Shown: piece after piece, positions 49,618-57,655 of the stretch
Layout of the letters: every line of letters begins with the position of its first letter
Position numbering within the stretch: the stretch's first letter is position 1
Source of the DNA: SZAS-79 sp038211455
Lineage (GTDB): Bacteria > Pseudomonadota > Gammaproteobacteria > Burkholderiales > SG8-39
Direction of reading: 5' to 3'
Length of the DNA: 64,000 bases
Assembly: GCA_038211455.1 (NCBI GenBank)
Contig: JBBQVP010000001.1
Coordinates: 1-64,000 of the forward strand
Position numbers and translations under genes: made by a program
The notes under the pieces: generated by a model
The model's database searches: none
Told to the model about the DNA's origin: nothing
What the model saw: only the letters and a program-made list of their open reading frames with translations

Positions 49618-52554
49618 ATGAACGCGCCCGAAAAAGCGCTCAGAGTGGCGAACGATACCTCCGTCCGGACGGTGCGGGTGGTGCGCACCGCGCCAGGAGA
49701 TTCCTCTTTCGCGTCGCGGTTGCGCCGCGAGGTCGACGGCGAGGTGCTGTTTGACGCCGCCTCGCGCGGGCGCTATTCGACCGACGCCTCCATCTACCAG
49801 ATCGAGCCGGTAGGCATCGTGGTACCCCGCACGCCCGAGGCGGCGCGCACTGCGGTCAGGATCGCGGCCGAAGCGGGCGTCCCGATCCTGCCGCGCGGCG
49901 CCGGCACTTCGCAGTGCGGCCAGACTGTGGGCGCCGCGCTGGTGATCGACAATTCGAAGTACTTGAACAAAGTGGTTGAGGTCGACCCAGTGGCGCAGAC
50001 GGTGCTGGTGGAGCCCGGGATTGTGCTCGACCAGCTTAACGCGGGGTTACGCGCGCACAAACTCTGGTATCCGGTTGACGTATCGACAAGCGCGCAGGCG
50101 ACGCTCGGCGGCATGGCCGGCAACAACTCCTGCGGCTCGCGCTCGATCGCTTACGGCAACATGGTGCACAACGTCCTGGCGATCGACGCCCTGCTGCCGT
50201 CGGGGGAGCGCTACCGCTTCGGGCCGATGCAGGATCGCTCCGGCCCGCCAGCCTACCTCGCGCTGCTCGACAAGCTGGGCGAGTTGTACGCGCGGGAGAA
50301 AGACGAGATCGCAGCGCGCTTCCCGAAATTGCTGCGCAAGGTTGCCGGTTACAACCTGGATCATCTCGGGCCGCCGCACGCCAACGCTGCCCACCTGCTG
50401 GTCGGCTCGGAAGGCACGCTCGCTTATTTCGAGCGCCTGCTTCTCAAGCTCGCGCCGCTGCCCGCGCACAAGACCCTTGGCGTGGTGCACTTCCCGAAGT
50501 TCTACACCGCGATGGATTCCGCACAGCATATCGTGAAGCTGGGGCCGAGCGCGGTGGAGCTGGTCGATCGCACGATGATCGACCTGGCGCGCGAGATCGG
50601 CGCGTTTCGGACGACCGTCGATGCGGTCATCAAGGGCGAACCCGACGCGGTGCTGCTGGTGGAGTTCTCGGGCGAAGACCATGCCGCGCAGGTCGCGAAG
50701 GTGAAGCAACTGGTCGAACTCATGGGCTCGCTCGGCCTGCCCGGCAGCGTGGTCGAAGTGATCGACCCCAAGCTGCAGAAGGACTTCTGGGAGGTGCGCA
50801 AGGCGGGCCTCAACATCATGATGTCGATGAAAGGTGACGGCAAACCCGTTTCGTTCATCGAGGACTGCGCGGTGCCCCTCGAACATCTGGCCGAATACAC
50901 CGACCGGCTGACGCAGGTGTTCCTCAAGCACGGCACGCGCGGCACCTGGTATGCGCACGCTTCGGTCGGCACGCTGCACGTGCGTCCGATCCTCGATATG
51001 CGCCGTGAGGGCGCCGCGCAGATGCGCGCCATCGCCGAGGAAGCCTGTGCCCTGGTCAGGGAGTACAAGGGCGCGTATTCGGGTGAGCACGGAGACGGGC
51101 TGGTGCGCTCCGAGTGGATCGCGCCGTTCTTCGGGCCGCGCCTGACCGGTGCGCTTGCCGAGATCAAGGGCTGGCTCGATCCGCAGGGCTTGATGAATCC
51201 CGGGAAGATCGTCGCGCCCACGAAGATGGATGACCGCAGCCTTTTTCGCTTCAAGCCCGGCTACCAGGCGGGAGTCTCGCCGACCGCGCTCGACTGGTCA
51301 GAATGGGGTGGTTTCGACAAGGCCGTCGAGATGTGCAACAACAACGGCCATTGCCGGAAATTCGATGCGGGTACGATGTGCCCGTCGTTCCGCGCCACCG
51401 GCGACGAGCAGCACCTCACACGCGGCCGCGCCAACACGCTGCGCCTTGCCCTGTCAGGGCAGATCGAAGGACTGATGGGCGCCGACGCGCTCGCCTCCGA
51501 CCAGGTTAAGGACGCCATGGACCTCTGCGTTTCCTGCAAGGGTTGCAAGCGCGAGTGCCCGACCGGCGTAGACATGGCAAAGATGAAAATCGAGTTCCTG
51601 CATCACTACAAGCAACGTCATGGACTCACGCTTCGCGACCGGATAGTCGCTTTCCTGCCGCGCTATGCGCCCTGGGTCACGCGGCTGGCACCTCTTGTGA
51701 ACCTCCTCTCCGCTCTGCCCGGCAGGGAGGCGCTCACGGGGCTGTCCTCGCGGCGCAGCCTGCCGAAATGGCACCGCGCTCCCTTCATCGACCGCCTGCG
51801 GACCGTCTCGGGCGGCCGCGAGGTTGTGCTGCTGGTGGACACCTTCAGCCGTTACTTCGAGCCAGAGAACGCGCGCGCTGCGCTGACCGTGCTCGACGCC
51901 GCCGGCTATCGCGTGCATGTCGCGCGGCCCGTGGGAGCGCACGACCGGCCGCTGTGCTGCGGGCGCACCTACCTGGCGACGGGCCTGGTCGAGGAGGCAA
52001 GGCGGGAGGCGCGTCGCATGCTCGATGTGCTCGGACCCTATGTCGAAAAGGGCATGCCGATCCTCGGGCTGGAGCCCTCCTGCCTGTTCACGTTGCGTGA
52101 CGAGTTCGAGTCGTTGCTGCCCGGCGAAGCGACCCGCGCGCTGGCGGCGAAGGCCCAGTTGTTCGAAGAGTTCCTTGCCGCGGAAGCCGAGGCCGGGCGC
52201 CTCAGGCTCGAGCTGAAGCCGCTGGGGAAGAAAGCCCTGCTGCATGGTCACTGCCACCAGAAGGCGTTTGCCGTCATGGGCGCGGTCGAGAAAACCCTGA
52301 GACTGGTGCCGGGCCTCGAAGTCAGCACGATAGATTCGGGCTGCTGCGGGATGGCAGGCAGCTTTGGCTATGAGGCAGAGCACTACGATGTGTCGATGAA
52401 GATGGCCGAGGCGAGCCTCCTGCCGGCGGTGCGTGCGGCGCAAGCCGACACGCTGATCGTCGCCGACGGGACCAGCTGTCGCCACCAGATTGCCGATGGC
52501 GCGCAACGCGAAGCGCTGCATGTCGCCCGCGTACTGGCTCTTGCCCTGGCTTGA
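49618..52554 (+). CDS. FAD-linked and 4Fe-4S 2-hydroxyacid dehydrogenase (YdiJ/GlcD-GlpC fusion type)
   Basis: 978-residue fused oxidoreductase. The VAO-type FAD domain (about 60-220) has PRGAGTSQCGQTVG; the FAD-oxidase C-terminal domain follows to about 530 (YSGEHGDGLVRSEW, NPGKIV). Two 4Fe-4S clusters are indicated by CNNNGHC...C and CVSCKGCKRECP. The last third has paired cysteine-rich CCG domains (LCCGRTYLATG, HGHCHQKAF, DSGCCGMAGSFGYE), the electron-transfer module seen in GlpC/GlcF. Enzymes of this layout oxidise D-2-hydroxyglutarate, D-lactate or glycolate. ATG 49618 follows GAGGGG and is 4 bp after gntR. Glycolate to glyoxylate would fit the divergent operon, but the substrate is not proven. 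Confidence 0.92.
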   Translation: MNAPEKALRVANDTSVRTVRVVRTAPGDSSFASRLRREVDGEVLFDAASRGRYSTDASIYQIEPVGIVVPRTPEAARTAVRIAAEAGVPILPRGAGTSQCGQTVGAALVIDNSKYLNKVVEVDPVAQTVLVEPGIVLDQLNAGLRAHKLWYPVDVSTSAQATLGGMAGNNSCGSRSIAYGNMVHNVLAIDALLPSGERYRFGPMQDRSGPPAYLALLDKLGELYAREKDEIAARFPKLLRKVAGYNLDHLGPPHANAAHLLVGSEGTLAYFERLLLKLAPLPAHKTLGVVHFPKFYTAMDSAQHIVKLGPSAVELVDRTMIDLAREIGAFRTTVDAVIKGEPDAVLLVEFSGEDHAAQVAKVKQLVELMGSLGLPGSVVEVIDPKLQKDFWEVRKAGLNIMMSMKGDGKPVSFIEDCAVPLEHLAEYTDRLTQVFLKHGTRGTWYAHASVGTLHVRPILDMRREGAAQMRAIAEEACALVREYKGAYSGEHGDGLVRSEWIAPFFGPRLTGALAEIKGWLDPQGLMNPGKIVAPTKMDDRSLFRFKPGYQAGVSPTALDWSEWGGFDKAVEMCNNNGHCRKFDAGTMCPSFRATGDEQHLTRGRANTLRLALSGQIEGLMGADALASDQVKDAMDLCVSCKGCKRECPTGVDMAKMKIEFLHHYKQRHGLTLRDRIVAFLPRYAPWVTRLAPLVNLLSALPGREALTGLSSRRSLPKWHRAPFIDRLRTVSGGREVVLLVDTFSRYFEPENARAALTVLDAAGYRVHVARPVGAHDRPLCCGRTYLATGLVEEARREARRMLDVLGPYVEKGMPILGLEPSCLFTLRDEFESLLPGEATRALAAKAQLFEEFLAAEAEAGRLRLELKPLGKKALLHGHCHQKAFAVMGAVEKTLRLVPGLEVSTIDSGCCGMAGSFGYEAEHYDVSMKMAEASLLPAVRAAQADTLIVADGTSCRHQIADGAQREALHVARVLALALA

Positions 52555-52568
52555 TCCGCCACCCAAAG

Positions 52569-52588
52569 GTGTATCGATATCGATACAC
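52569..52588. promoter_or_regulatory. 20-bp perfect palindrome, candidate operator
   Basis: GTGTATCGATATCGATACAC reads the same on both strands. It lies 14 bp after the dehydrogenase stop and before the AlkA-like gene. No T-run follows, so a protein-binding site is more likely than a terminator. The cognate regulator is not identifiable from the window. Confidence 0.6.
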
Positions 52589-52621
52589 AAACTTCCCTGT
52601 TGGACGCGTCCAGAGCCGACT

Positions 52622-53269
52622 TTGCTATTCAAAAGATCAAAATTCAAGCAGCTTGACCATGCTTCGCTTGCCGCTGCGGTAGGCGCCCTTGCGGATGTCG
52701 AGCCGCACTTCGCGGAGGTCGTCGCACGCCACGGCACGCCACCCCTGTGGCCCCGCAAGCCGGGGTTTTCCACCCTGGCGCTGCTGATGCTCGAGCAGCA
52801 GGTGTCGCTGGCCCAGGCGCGTGCCATGTACGCGCGACTTGAGAAAGCCGCCGGGGGTGTCACGCCGAAAAAGGTGGCGACCCTCGGGGAGACGGGGATG
52901 CGTGAAATCGGTATCACGCGGCAAAAGTCCGCCTACCTTGCTGCTCTGGCCACTGAACTCAACGGTGGCGCGCTGGACCTGGCCGCGATCGCAAAGCTGC
53001 CTGACGACGCGGCCATCAAGGCGCTTGACGACCTGCATGGCGTCGGGCCCTGGACCGCGCAGTGCTATCTGCTGTTCGCCCTGCGCAGGCCCGACGTGTT
53101 CCCGACTGCCGACCTCGCCCTGGTGGAGGCCGTGCGCCAGCTTTGGAAGCTGCGCGCACGGCCCTCGCCCGCGGCCATCGAGAGGCGCGCGAATGCGTGG
53201 CGGCCTTATCGCTCCGTGGCCGCCCGGCTGCTCTGGCATCACTACCTGTCGGAAAAGTCGCGCAACTAG
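52622..53269 (+). CDS. AlkA-like DNA-3-methyladenine glycosylase (HhH-GPD family)
   Basis: About 215-residue base-excision glycosylase. LMLEQQVSLAQARAMYARL is the helical entry, LDDLHGVGPWTAQCYLLFAL the helix-hairpin-helix with the conserved Trp-Thr-Ala, and FPTADLALVEAV holds the catalytic Asp. It removes alkylated purines. The start is uncertain: the frame is open from 52490 inside the previous gene, with no ATG after that gene's stop. The TTG at 52622 gives the usual short-AlkA length. A 20-bp palindrome lies 34 bp upstream. It is probably not functionally tied to the glyoxylate block. Confidence 0.85.
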   Translation: MLFKRSKFKQLDHASLAAAVGALADVEPHFAEVVARHGTPPLWPRKPGFSTLALLMLEQQVSLAQARAMYARLEKAAGGVTPKKVATLGETGMREIGITRQKSAYLAALATELNGGALDLAAIAKLPDDAAIKALDDLHGVGPWTAQCYLLFALRRPDVFPTADLALVEAVRQLWKLRARPSPAAIERRANAWRPYRSVAARLLWHHYLSEKSRN

Positions 53270-53316
53270 ACGCCTGCCGCACTAGTTGCGGGTAAGGATC
53301 GCGCAGCAGGTGCAAA

Positions 53317-54216
53317 ATGGACGCCATGGAGAACAATCCCACCCGGCAGGACCCTGCACCGCAGCGCTTCGGGCGGCCCGAAACCGGCTGGAGGCTGCGC
53401 GTCTACACCGTGATCTTCGAGGCCGATACGCGTGCCGGGCGGGCCTTCGATCTCGCGTTGATCGCGCTGATCCTCGCAAGCGTCGCGGTCGTGGTGCTCG
53501 ACAGCATGTCGACGTTCCACGCAAGGTACTTCCGGGAGCTGGAGGTGCTCGAGTGGACTTTCACGCTGTTGTTCACTGCCGAATACATCGCGCGCCTTGC
53601 CTGTGTGCGCCATCCGCTGCGCTATGCGCGCAGCGTGTTCGGGATCATCGACCTTTTTGCCGTCCTGCCCACCTACCTTGCCGTACTGGTGCCTGGACTG
53701 CACGCGCTGATCGACGTGCGCCTGCTGCGCTTGCTGCGCCTGTTCCGGATCCTGAAGCTTGCCGCTTACGTGGCCGAGTTCAGCGCGCTGGGGCGCGCGC
53801 TTGCCGCATCGCGCCGCAAGATTTTCGTCTTCATGTCCTTCGTGATGGTAATTGTTGTCGTGATGGGCACCCTCATGTACGTGATCGAGGGGCCCGACAA
53901 CGGCTACACGAGCATACCGGTCGGCGTGTACTGGGCGATCACGACAATGACGACGGTAGGCTTCGGCGACATCACGCCCAAGACCGACTTGGGCCGCATG
54001 CTGGCCTCGCTGATGATGCTGATCGGCTGGGGCACGCTTGCGGTTCCGACGGGGATCGTCAGCGCCGAGTTCGCGGCACTGAAGACCCATCGCGAGCCCA
54101 CCACACGCAGCTGCCACGAGTGCCTGAGCGAAGGCCACTCACCCGAGGCACGTTACTGCCGGGATTGCGGCGCTGAACTGCCGCCCTGGCAGCACGACTC
54201 CCCGCACGCGGGCTGA
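53317..54216 (+). CDS. Voltage-gated-type potassium channel with C-terminal zinc ribbon
   Basis: 299-residue six-helix ion channel. Transmembrane segments lie at about 43-61, 78-95, 105-126 and 168-190; an S4-like Arg ladder is at 135-147 (RLLRLLRLFRILK). The pore helix leads to the selectivity filter TVGFGD (213-218), followed by S6 (about 228-250). The C-terminus is unusual: CHEC (266-269) and CRDC (281-284) form a zinc-ribbon-like pair instead of a nucleotide-binding or RCK domain. The ATG at 53326 is an alternative start. It probably conducts K+. Neighbours suggest no specific pathway. Confidence 0.9.
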   Translation: MDAMENNPTRQDPAPQRFGRPETGWRLRVYTVIFEADTRAGRAFDLALIALILASVAVVVLDSMSTFHARYFRELEVLEWTFTLLFTAEYIARLACVRHPLRYARSVFGIIDLFAVLPTYLAVLVPGLHALIDVRLLRLLRLFRILKLAAYVAEFSALGRALAASRRKIFVFMSFVMVIVVVMGTLMYVIEGPDNGYTSIPVGVYWAITTMTTVGFGDITPKTDLGRMLASLMMLIGWGTLAVPTGIVSAEFAALKTHREPTTRSCHECLSEGHSPEARYCRDCGAELPPWQHDSPHAG

Positions 54217-54247
54217 TACGGCGGCGTCTACGCGACCCGGGCGGATC

Positions 54248-54997
54248 TCAGCGCAGCGGGATCCTGCATTGCTGCATGCCTTTGATCCGTGCGTCGAGGT
54301 CCTCTGCAGCGCTGCGCGAAGCGCTGTGGAATTTCTCCCATTTCCCGCTGGCGGAATCGTAGAACACCATGCTGCCTTCAATATCAATCGAACGCCCGAC
54401 CAGCACGAGCACAACTCGCCCGCCGGCGTAGTGGATTCCGAGCGGGGCGCGCGGCGCGCCCGACGCGACAAGGTAGTCGTTCAGGTCAGCGCCGATGCGA
54501 TAGCCGGCCCCGGGCGGGCATGGGTTGGCGGCGTTCGCGCGTACCTGCGCGACCAGCGGACGCATCGCAGTTTCGAAGCGCGCCATGCTGGTCGCGTCCA
54601 ACGGCGACCAGAGAAACGCAGAGAGCAGCACGCCACACGGCAGGGCAACGAGTCGCGCGATCCAGCGTCGCCAGCGAACGAACAGCCGCCCGGTGAACTG
54701 CATCCACGCAAGCTCGATGCTGCGAAAAACAACCCCAGGGAGGGTGACCAGCAGCACCAGTTGTTCCGGCTGGTGCACGTGGGGCCACGCATTCGCAAGC
54801 AGGTGGCAGATCCACAGTGTGCCCAGCAGCCAGACCAGCCACCAGGTCGCCGCAATGATCTTCTCCCGCTTGAGCGTGATCGGTGCAACCTCGGTTCCGG
54901 TAACCACGGGTCCGGGAACTTCGGGCGTCGGGTCCAGGTCAGGCCTTCCCGCAACAAGCCTTGAACTTTTTTCCGCTGCCGCAGGCGCAGCGGTCAT
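54248..54997 (-). CDS. Uncharacterised membrane protein
   Basis: About 249 residues, not recognised. A low-complexity Ala/Pro N-terminus precedes two hydrophobic segments (about 48-72, ATWWLVWLLGTLWICHLL; and 80-95, LVLLVTLPGVVF) and a third at about 115-133 (VALPCGVLLSAFLWS). The C-terminal ~110 residues are soluble with VVLVLVGRSIDIEGSMVFYD and several Cys. Start uncertain: ATG 54997 overlaps the upstream UPF0149 gene by 59 bp, while a GTG at 54907 avoids overlap; neither has a clear ribosome site. It may be cotranscribed with the UPF0149 and lgt genes. No function can be given. Confidence 0.6.
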   Translation of the reverse strand: MTAAPAAAEKSSRLVAGRPDLDPTPEVPGPVVTGTEVAPITLKREKIIAATWWLVWLLGTLWICHLLANAWPHVHQPEQLVLLVTLPGVVFRSIELAWMQFTGRLFVRWRRWIARLVALPCGVLLSAFLWSPLDATSMARFETAMRPLVAQVRANAANPCPPGAGYRIGADLNDYLVASGAPRAPLGIHYAGGRVVLVLVGRSIDIEGSMVFYDSASGKWEKFHSASRSAAEDLDARIKGMQQCRIPLR

Positions 54998-55649
54998 TGC
55001 GCCCGGGTTTGGGCGCTGCACGCTTTACCGTGGTCGGCCGGTTGCGCAGGGCCAGACCGTATTTCCTGGCATCCATGATCGCGGGCCACAGGTCGTCGCC
55101 GCATTCTTGGAGAAGTTTCGCCCACTCCTTGTCCGGAAACCGCTCGCGCTCCGCCGGTGGCAACGCGTTAGCCAGGACATGGAAGGGGAACAGGAGCTCG
55201 TCGATTTCGGCGGGGTCGCCGGCGGCTTCCCACGCGGCAGCGGCGAGGTCGATCGCGTCGAGATAGCCGATGCACCAGTGTTCGAACTTGTTGCTGACCC
55301 CGGGCGTGTCCTCGTAGAACACCAGCGCCGCATCCTCCGTGCCCTCCAGCGCGCGCTCCTGCTGATGGTAGAACCGCACCAGCAGGTCGATCCATTCGGT
55401 AGTCTCAGTGGCGGTTCCAGCGGTCGCATCGACGGCTACGCCCGGTTGCGCGACCGGCCAGTCTTCGGCCCCCAGCACGCGCGGCAGCCATTCGTCCGGC
55501 GGGACCTCGCGCGGCGCGCTGGCGATGCCGAACAGGAATCCCTGCAGCATGTCCAGGGGCATCGGCTCCCAGCCTGGCGTTTCCGAATCGAGCATCAGTT
55601 CGAGTCGGTCGAGTTGCTGCCCGGATAGCGGCCTGGTCGGGGAGGTCAT
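54939..55649 (-). CDS. UPF0149/YecA family protein with C-terminal SEC-C zinc motif
   Basis: 236-residue UPF0149 protein. The N-terminal part has the family's acidic helical repeats (MLQGFLFGIASAPREVPPDE, WCIGYLDAID). The C-terminus GRNDRCACGSGKKFKACCGK is the SEC-C metal-binding motif shared with SecA. YecA-type proteins bind ribosomes or SecA partners, but the role here is unproven. Start ATG 55649 is in a four-base overlap with the lgt stop (ATGA). Confidence 0.9.
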   Translation of the reverse strand: MTSPTRPLSGQQLDRLELMLDSETPGWEPMPLDMLQGFLFGIASAPREVPPDEWLPRVLGAEDWPVAQPGVAVDATAGTATETTEWIDLLVRFYHQQERALEGTEDAALVFYEDTPGVSNKFEHWCIGYLDAIDLAAAAWEAAGDPAEIDELLFPFHVLANALPPAERERFPDKEWAKLLQECGDDLWPAIMDARKYGLALRNRPTTVKRAAPKPGRNDRCACGSGKKFKACCGKA

Positions 55650-56425
55650 CGGTTTTTCCGGTGCGACCATGCCATCATTGCAATGCCGGCGATCACCATG
55701 GGCGCTGAAAGCCACTGGCCCATGCTCATGCCGAAGGCCAGCAGGCCGAGGAAATCATCCGGCTCGCGCGTGAACTCGCAGGCGAAGCGCGCCACGCCGT
55801 AGCCGATGAGGAACAGGCCCGACACCGCGCCGCGTGGTCGCTCCCGCGATGAGTAGGTCCAGAGCAGGATGAAAAGCAGGATCCCCTCGGCCACCATCTC
55901 GTAGAGCTGCGAGGGATGGCGCGGCAGCGTGCCGCCGCCGTGGAACACCATGCCCCAGCCGACGTCGGTGGTGCGTCCCCAGAGTTCGCCGTTGATGAAA
56001 TTTCCGAGCCGTCCGGCCGCCAGGCCCAGGGGCACCAGGGGGGCGACAAAATCCATCACCGCCAGCCAGTGACGGGAGGTTTTCCTGGAGAACCAGGCCA
56101 TGGCGAGCAGCACACCAAGGAAGCCGCCGTGGAACGACATGCCGCCCTGCCATATGGCGAAGACCTCGAGCGGATGGGAGAGGTAATAGGCTGGCTTGTA
56201 GAACAGCACATAACCGAGGCGGCCGCCGGCGATCACCCCGAGAATGCCGTAGAACAGCATGTCGTCGAACTGAGCCCGCGTGATCGGCGCGCGTCCCGCG
56301 CTGATGCGACGCGTGCCCAGCCACCAGAAGGCACCGAAGGCGGTGAGGTACATCAGGCCGTACCAGCGGATCGCCAGCGGGCCGATGGCGATGGCGACGG
56401 GATCGAAGTTCGGATGGATCAGCAC
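55646..56425 (-). CDS. lgt: Prolipoprotein diacylglyceryl transferase
   Basis: 259-residue inner-membrane enzyme that adds diacylglycerol from phosphatidylglycerol to the lipobox Cys of prolipoproteins. IRWYGLMYLTAF is the N-terminal active region, GGRLGYVLFY and HGGFLG follow, and AAGRLGNFINGELWGR is the Lgt signature. About seven membrane segments. Its product would act on the binding lipoprotein at 62568. It is coupled to the UPF0149 gene. Confidence 0.97.
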   Translation of the reverse strand: MLIHPNFDPVAIAIGPLAIRWYGLMYLTAFGAFWWLGTRRISAGRAPITRAQFDDMLFYGILGVIAGGRLGYVLFYKPAYYLSHPLEVFAIWQGGMSFHGGFLGVLLAMAWFSRKTSRHWLAVMDFVAPLVPLGLAAGRLGNFINGELWGRTTDVGWGMVFHGGGTLPRHPSQLYEMVAEGILLFILLWTYSSRERPRGAVSGLFLIGYGVARFACEFTREPDDFLGLLAFGMSMGQWLSAPMVIAGIAMMAWSHRKNR

Positions 56426-56516
56426 AGGGCCTTCAGGGTAATGCCGCCGCGGAGGCGGATCGATACGCCGAGTCTACCAAGCGCGCGATCACGCGTTCTC
56501 CGGGGCCGTGTCCCGT

Positions 56517-57557
56517 TCAGCCGGCGGTGCGCTGCAGGTCGTAGACCGTGACCGGGTCTTTCACCCCGCGGATGGCGGCTGGACGCCCGGCGGCAAAATC
56601 GAGCCCACGATCACTTATGGCCGCGTCTCGCACCGCCTGCGACACGACGACCGACTGGTTGGCCAGGCCGCAGAGCCGCGCTGCGAGGTTGACGGTCTTT
56701 CCGATGACGGTGTAGTCGAGGTGCTCGCTGGAACCGAGGTTGCCAATTGTCGCTTCCCCCAGGTGGATGCCGACGCCCAACCGGATTCCGTCCGGTCCCT
56801 TGCCTTCCGCCAGCGAGCGCGCGAGTTCGATGATCTCGAGCGCGCAGCGGCAGCATTTTCCCGCCATGTCCTCGCCGTCGAACACGGCCATGATCCCGTC
56901 GCCGGAATACTTGTCGATGTACCCGCCGTGCCGGTACACAAGGTCGACCTGGGCGCCTAGGTGCGCGCTGAGGATCTCAAAGACCGTCTCGGGTTCCAGT
57001 CCTTCGCTCAACTCGGTGAAACCACGCGCATCGGAAAACAGCACGCAAACTGACTTCCTTATCGGGGCCGGCAGCGTTCGTGTTGCCGCGTAGCCGCGCG
57101 CGATCTCCTGGGTGCGCGGCGACACGTAGCGCCCGAGGCACAGGCTCATCAGCTCGGCCTGCTCGAGAAGTGCTGCCTTCTGCATCAGGTTGGCAAGCCG
57201 TCGCCGCAGCACCATCGCGTGGAGCGGCTTCTGGATGAAGTCGTCCGCGCCGGCTTCCAGCGCCCATTGCAGGATTTCGCGCTCGTCGATAGCGGTAACG
57301 AAAATGATCGGTGTGGCCCGGTAGCGGGGAATTGCGCGCAATTCGCGGCACAACTCGATCCCACTGACATCCGGCAGCTGGATATCGAGGAGAAACGCAT
57401 CGATGACCTGCCCGGCGGCAGTCCTGCGCGCAAGTTCGCCGCTGTCCGCTTCGACGACCCGCATGCCGGCACCCCGGAGCATGTCGGCCGCGACCATGCG
57501 CGCGACGGAGGTGTCGTCCACGACGAGTACAGCCTTGCCCTTGAGGATGTCTTCCAT
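56517..57557 (-). CDS. Response regulator receiver fused to class III adenylate cyclase
   Basis: 346-residue signalling protein. The REC domain (about 8-125) has the acidic pocket VVDDTS, phospho-acceptor Asp58 (LLDIQLPD), Thr88 and Lys110 (IQKPLH). After a helical linker comes a class III cyclase catalytic domain (about 165-340): metal-binding Asp176 (FSDARGFTELSE) and Asp220 (DKYSGDGIMAVFDG), substrate Lys in YIDKYSGD, and DYTVIGKTVNLAARL with the transition-state Asn/Arg. Residues indicate ATP, giving cAMP. No histidine kinase is adjacent. Divergent from ilvD. Confidence 0.93.
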   Translation of the reverse strand: MEDILKGKAVLVVDDTSVARMVAADMLRGAGMRVVEADSGELARRTAAGQVIDAFLLDIQLPDVSGIELCRELRAIPRYRATPIIFVTAIDEREILQWALEAGADDFIQKPLHAMVLRRRLANLMQKAALLEQAELMSLCLGRYVSPRTQEIARGYAATRTLPAPIRKSVCVLFSDARGFTELSEGLEPETVFEILSAHLGAQVDLVYRHGGYIDKYSGDGIMAVFDGEDMAGKCCRCALEIIELARSLAEGKGPDGIRLGVGIHLGEATIGNLGSSEHLDYTVIGKTVNLAARLCGLANQSVVVSQAVRDAAISDRGLDFAAGRPAAIRGVKDPVTVYDLQRTAG

Positions 57558-57655
57558 TGGCTTTCCGGCTCAGAAAACCATATTACGCTGGAATCCGGGC
57601 ACCGCTTGGTATCATCGGCACCGAGCGAGAAAAATGCCCTACATCGGAGGAAATA

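Noticed and set aside
51454..52917. 487-codon open frame opposite the FAD/Fe-S dehydrogenase
   Set aside because: Crosses two well supported plus-strand genes and shows no recognisable domain.
53286..54176. Second plus-strand frame of 296 codons over the channel gene
   Set aside because: The other frame encodes TVGFGD and membrane helices; this one is Arg/His-rich and non-biological in composition.
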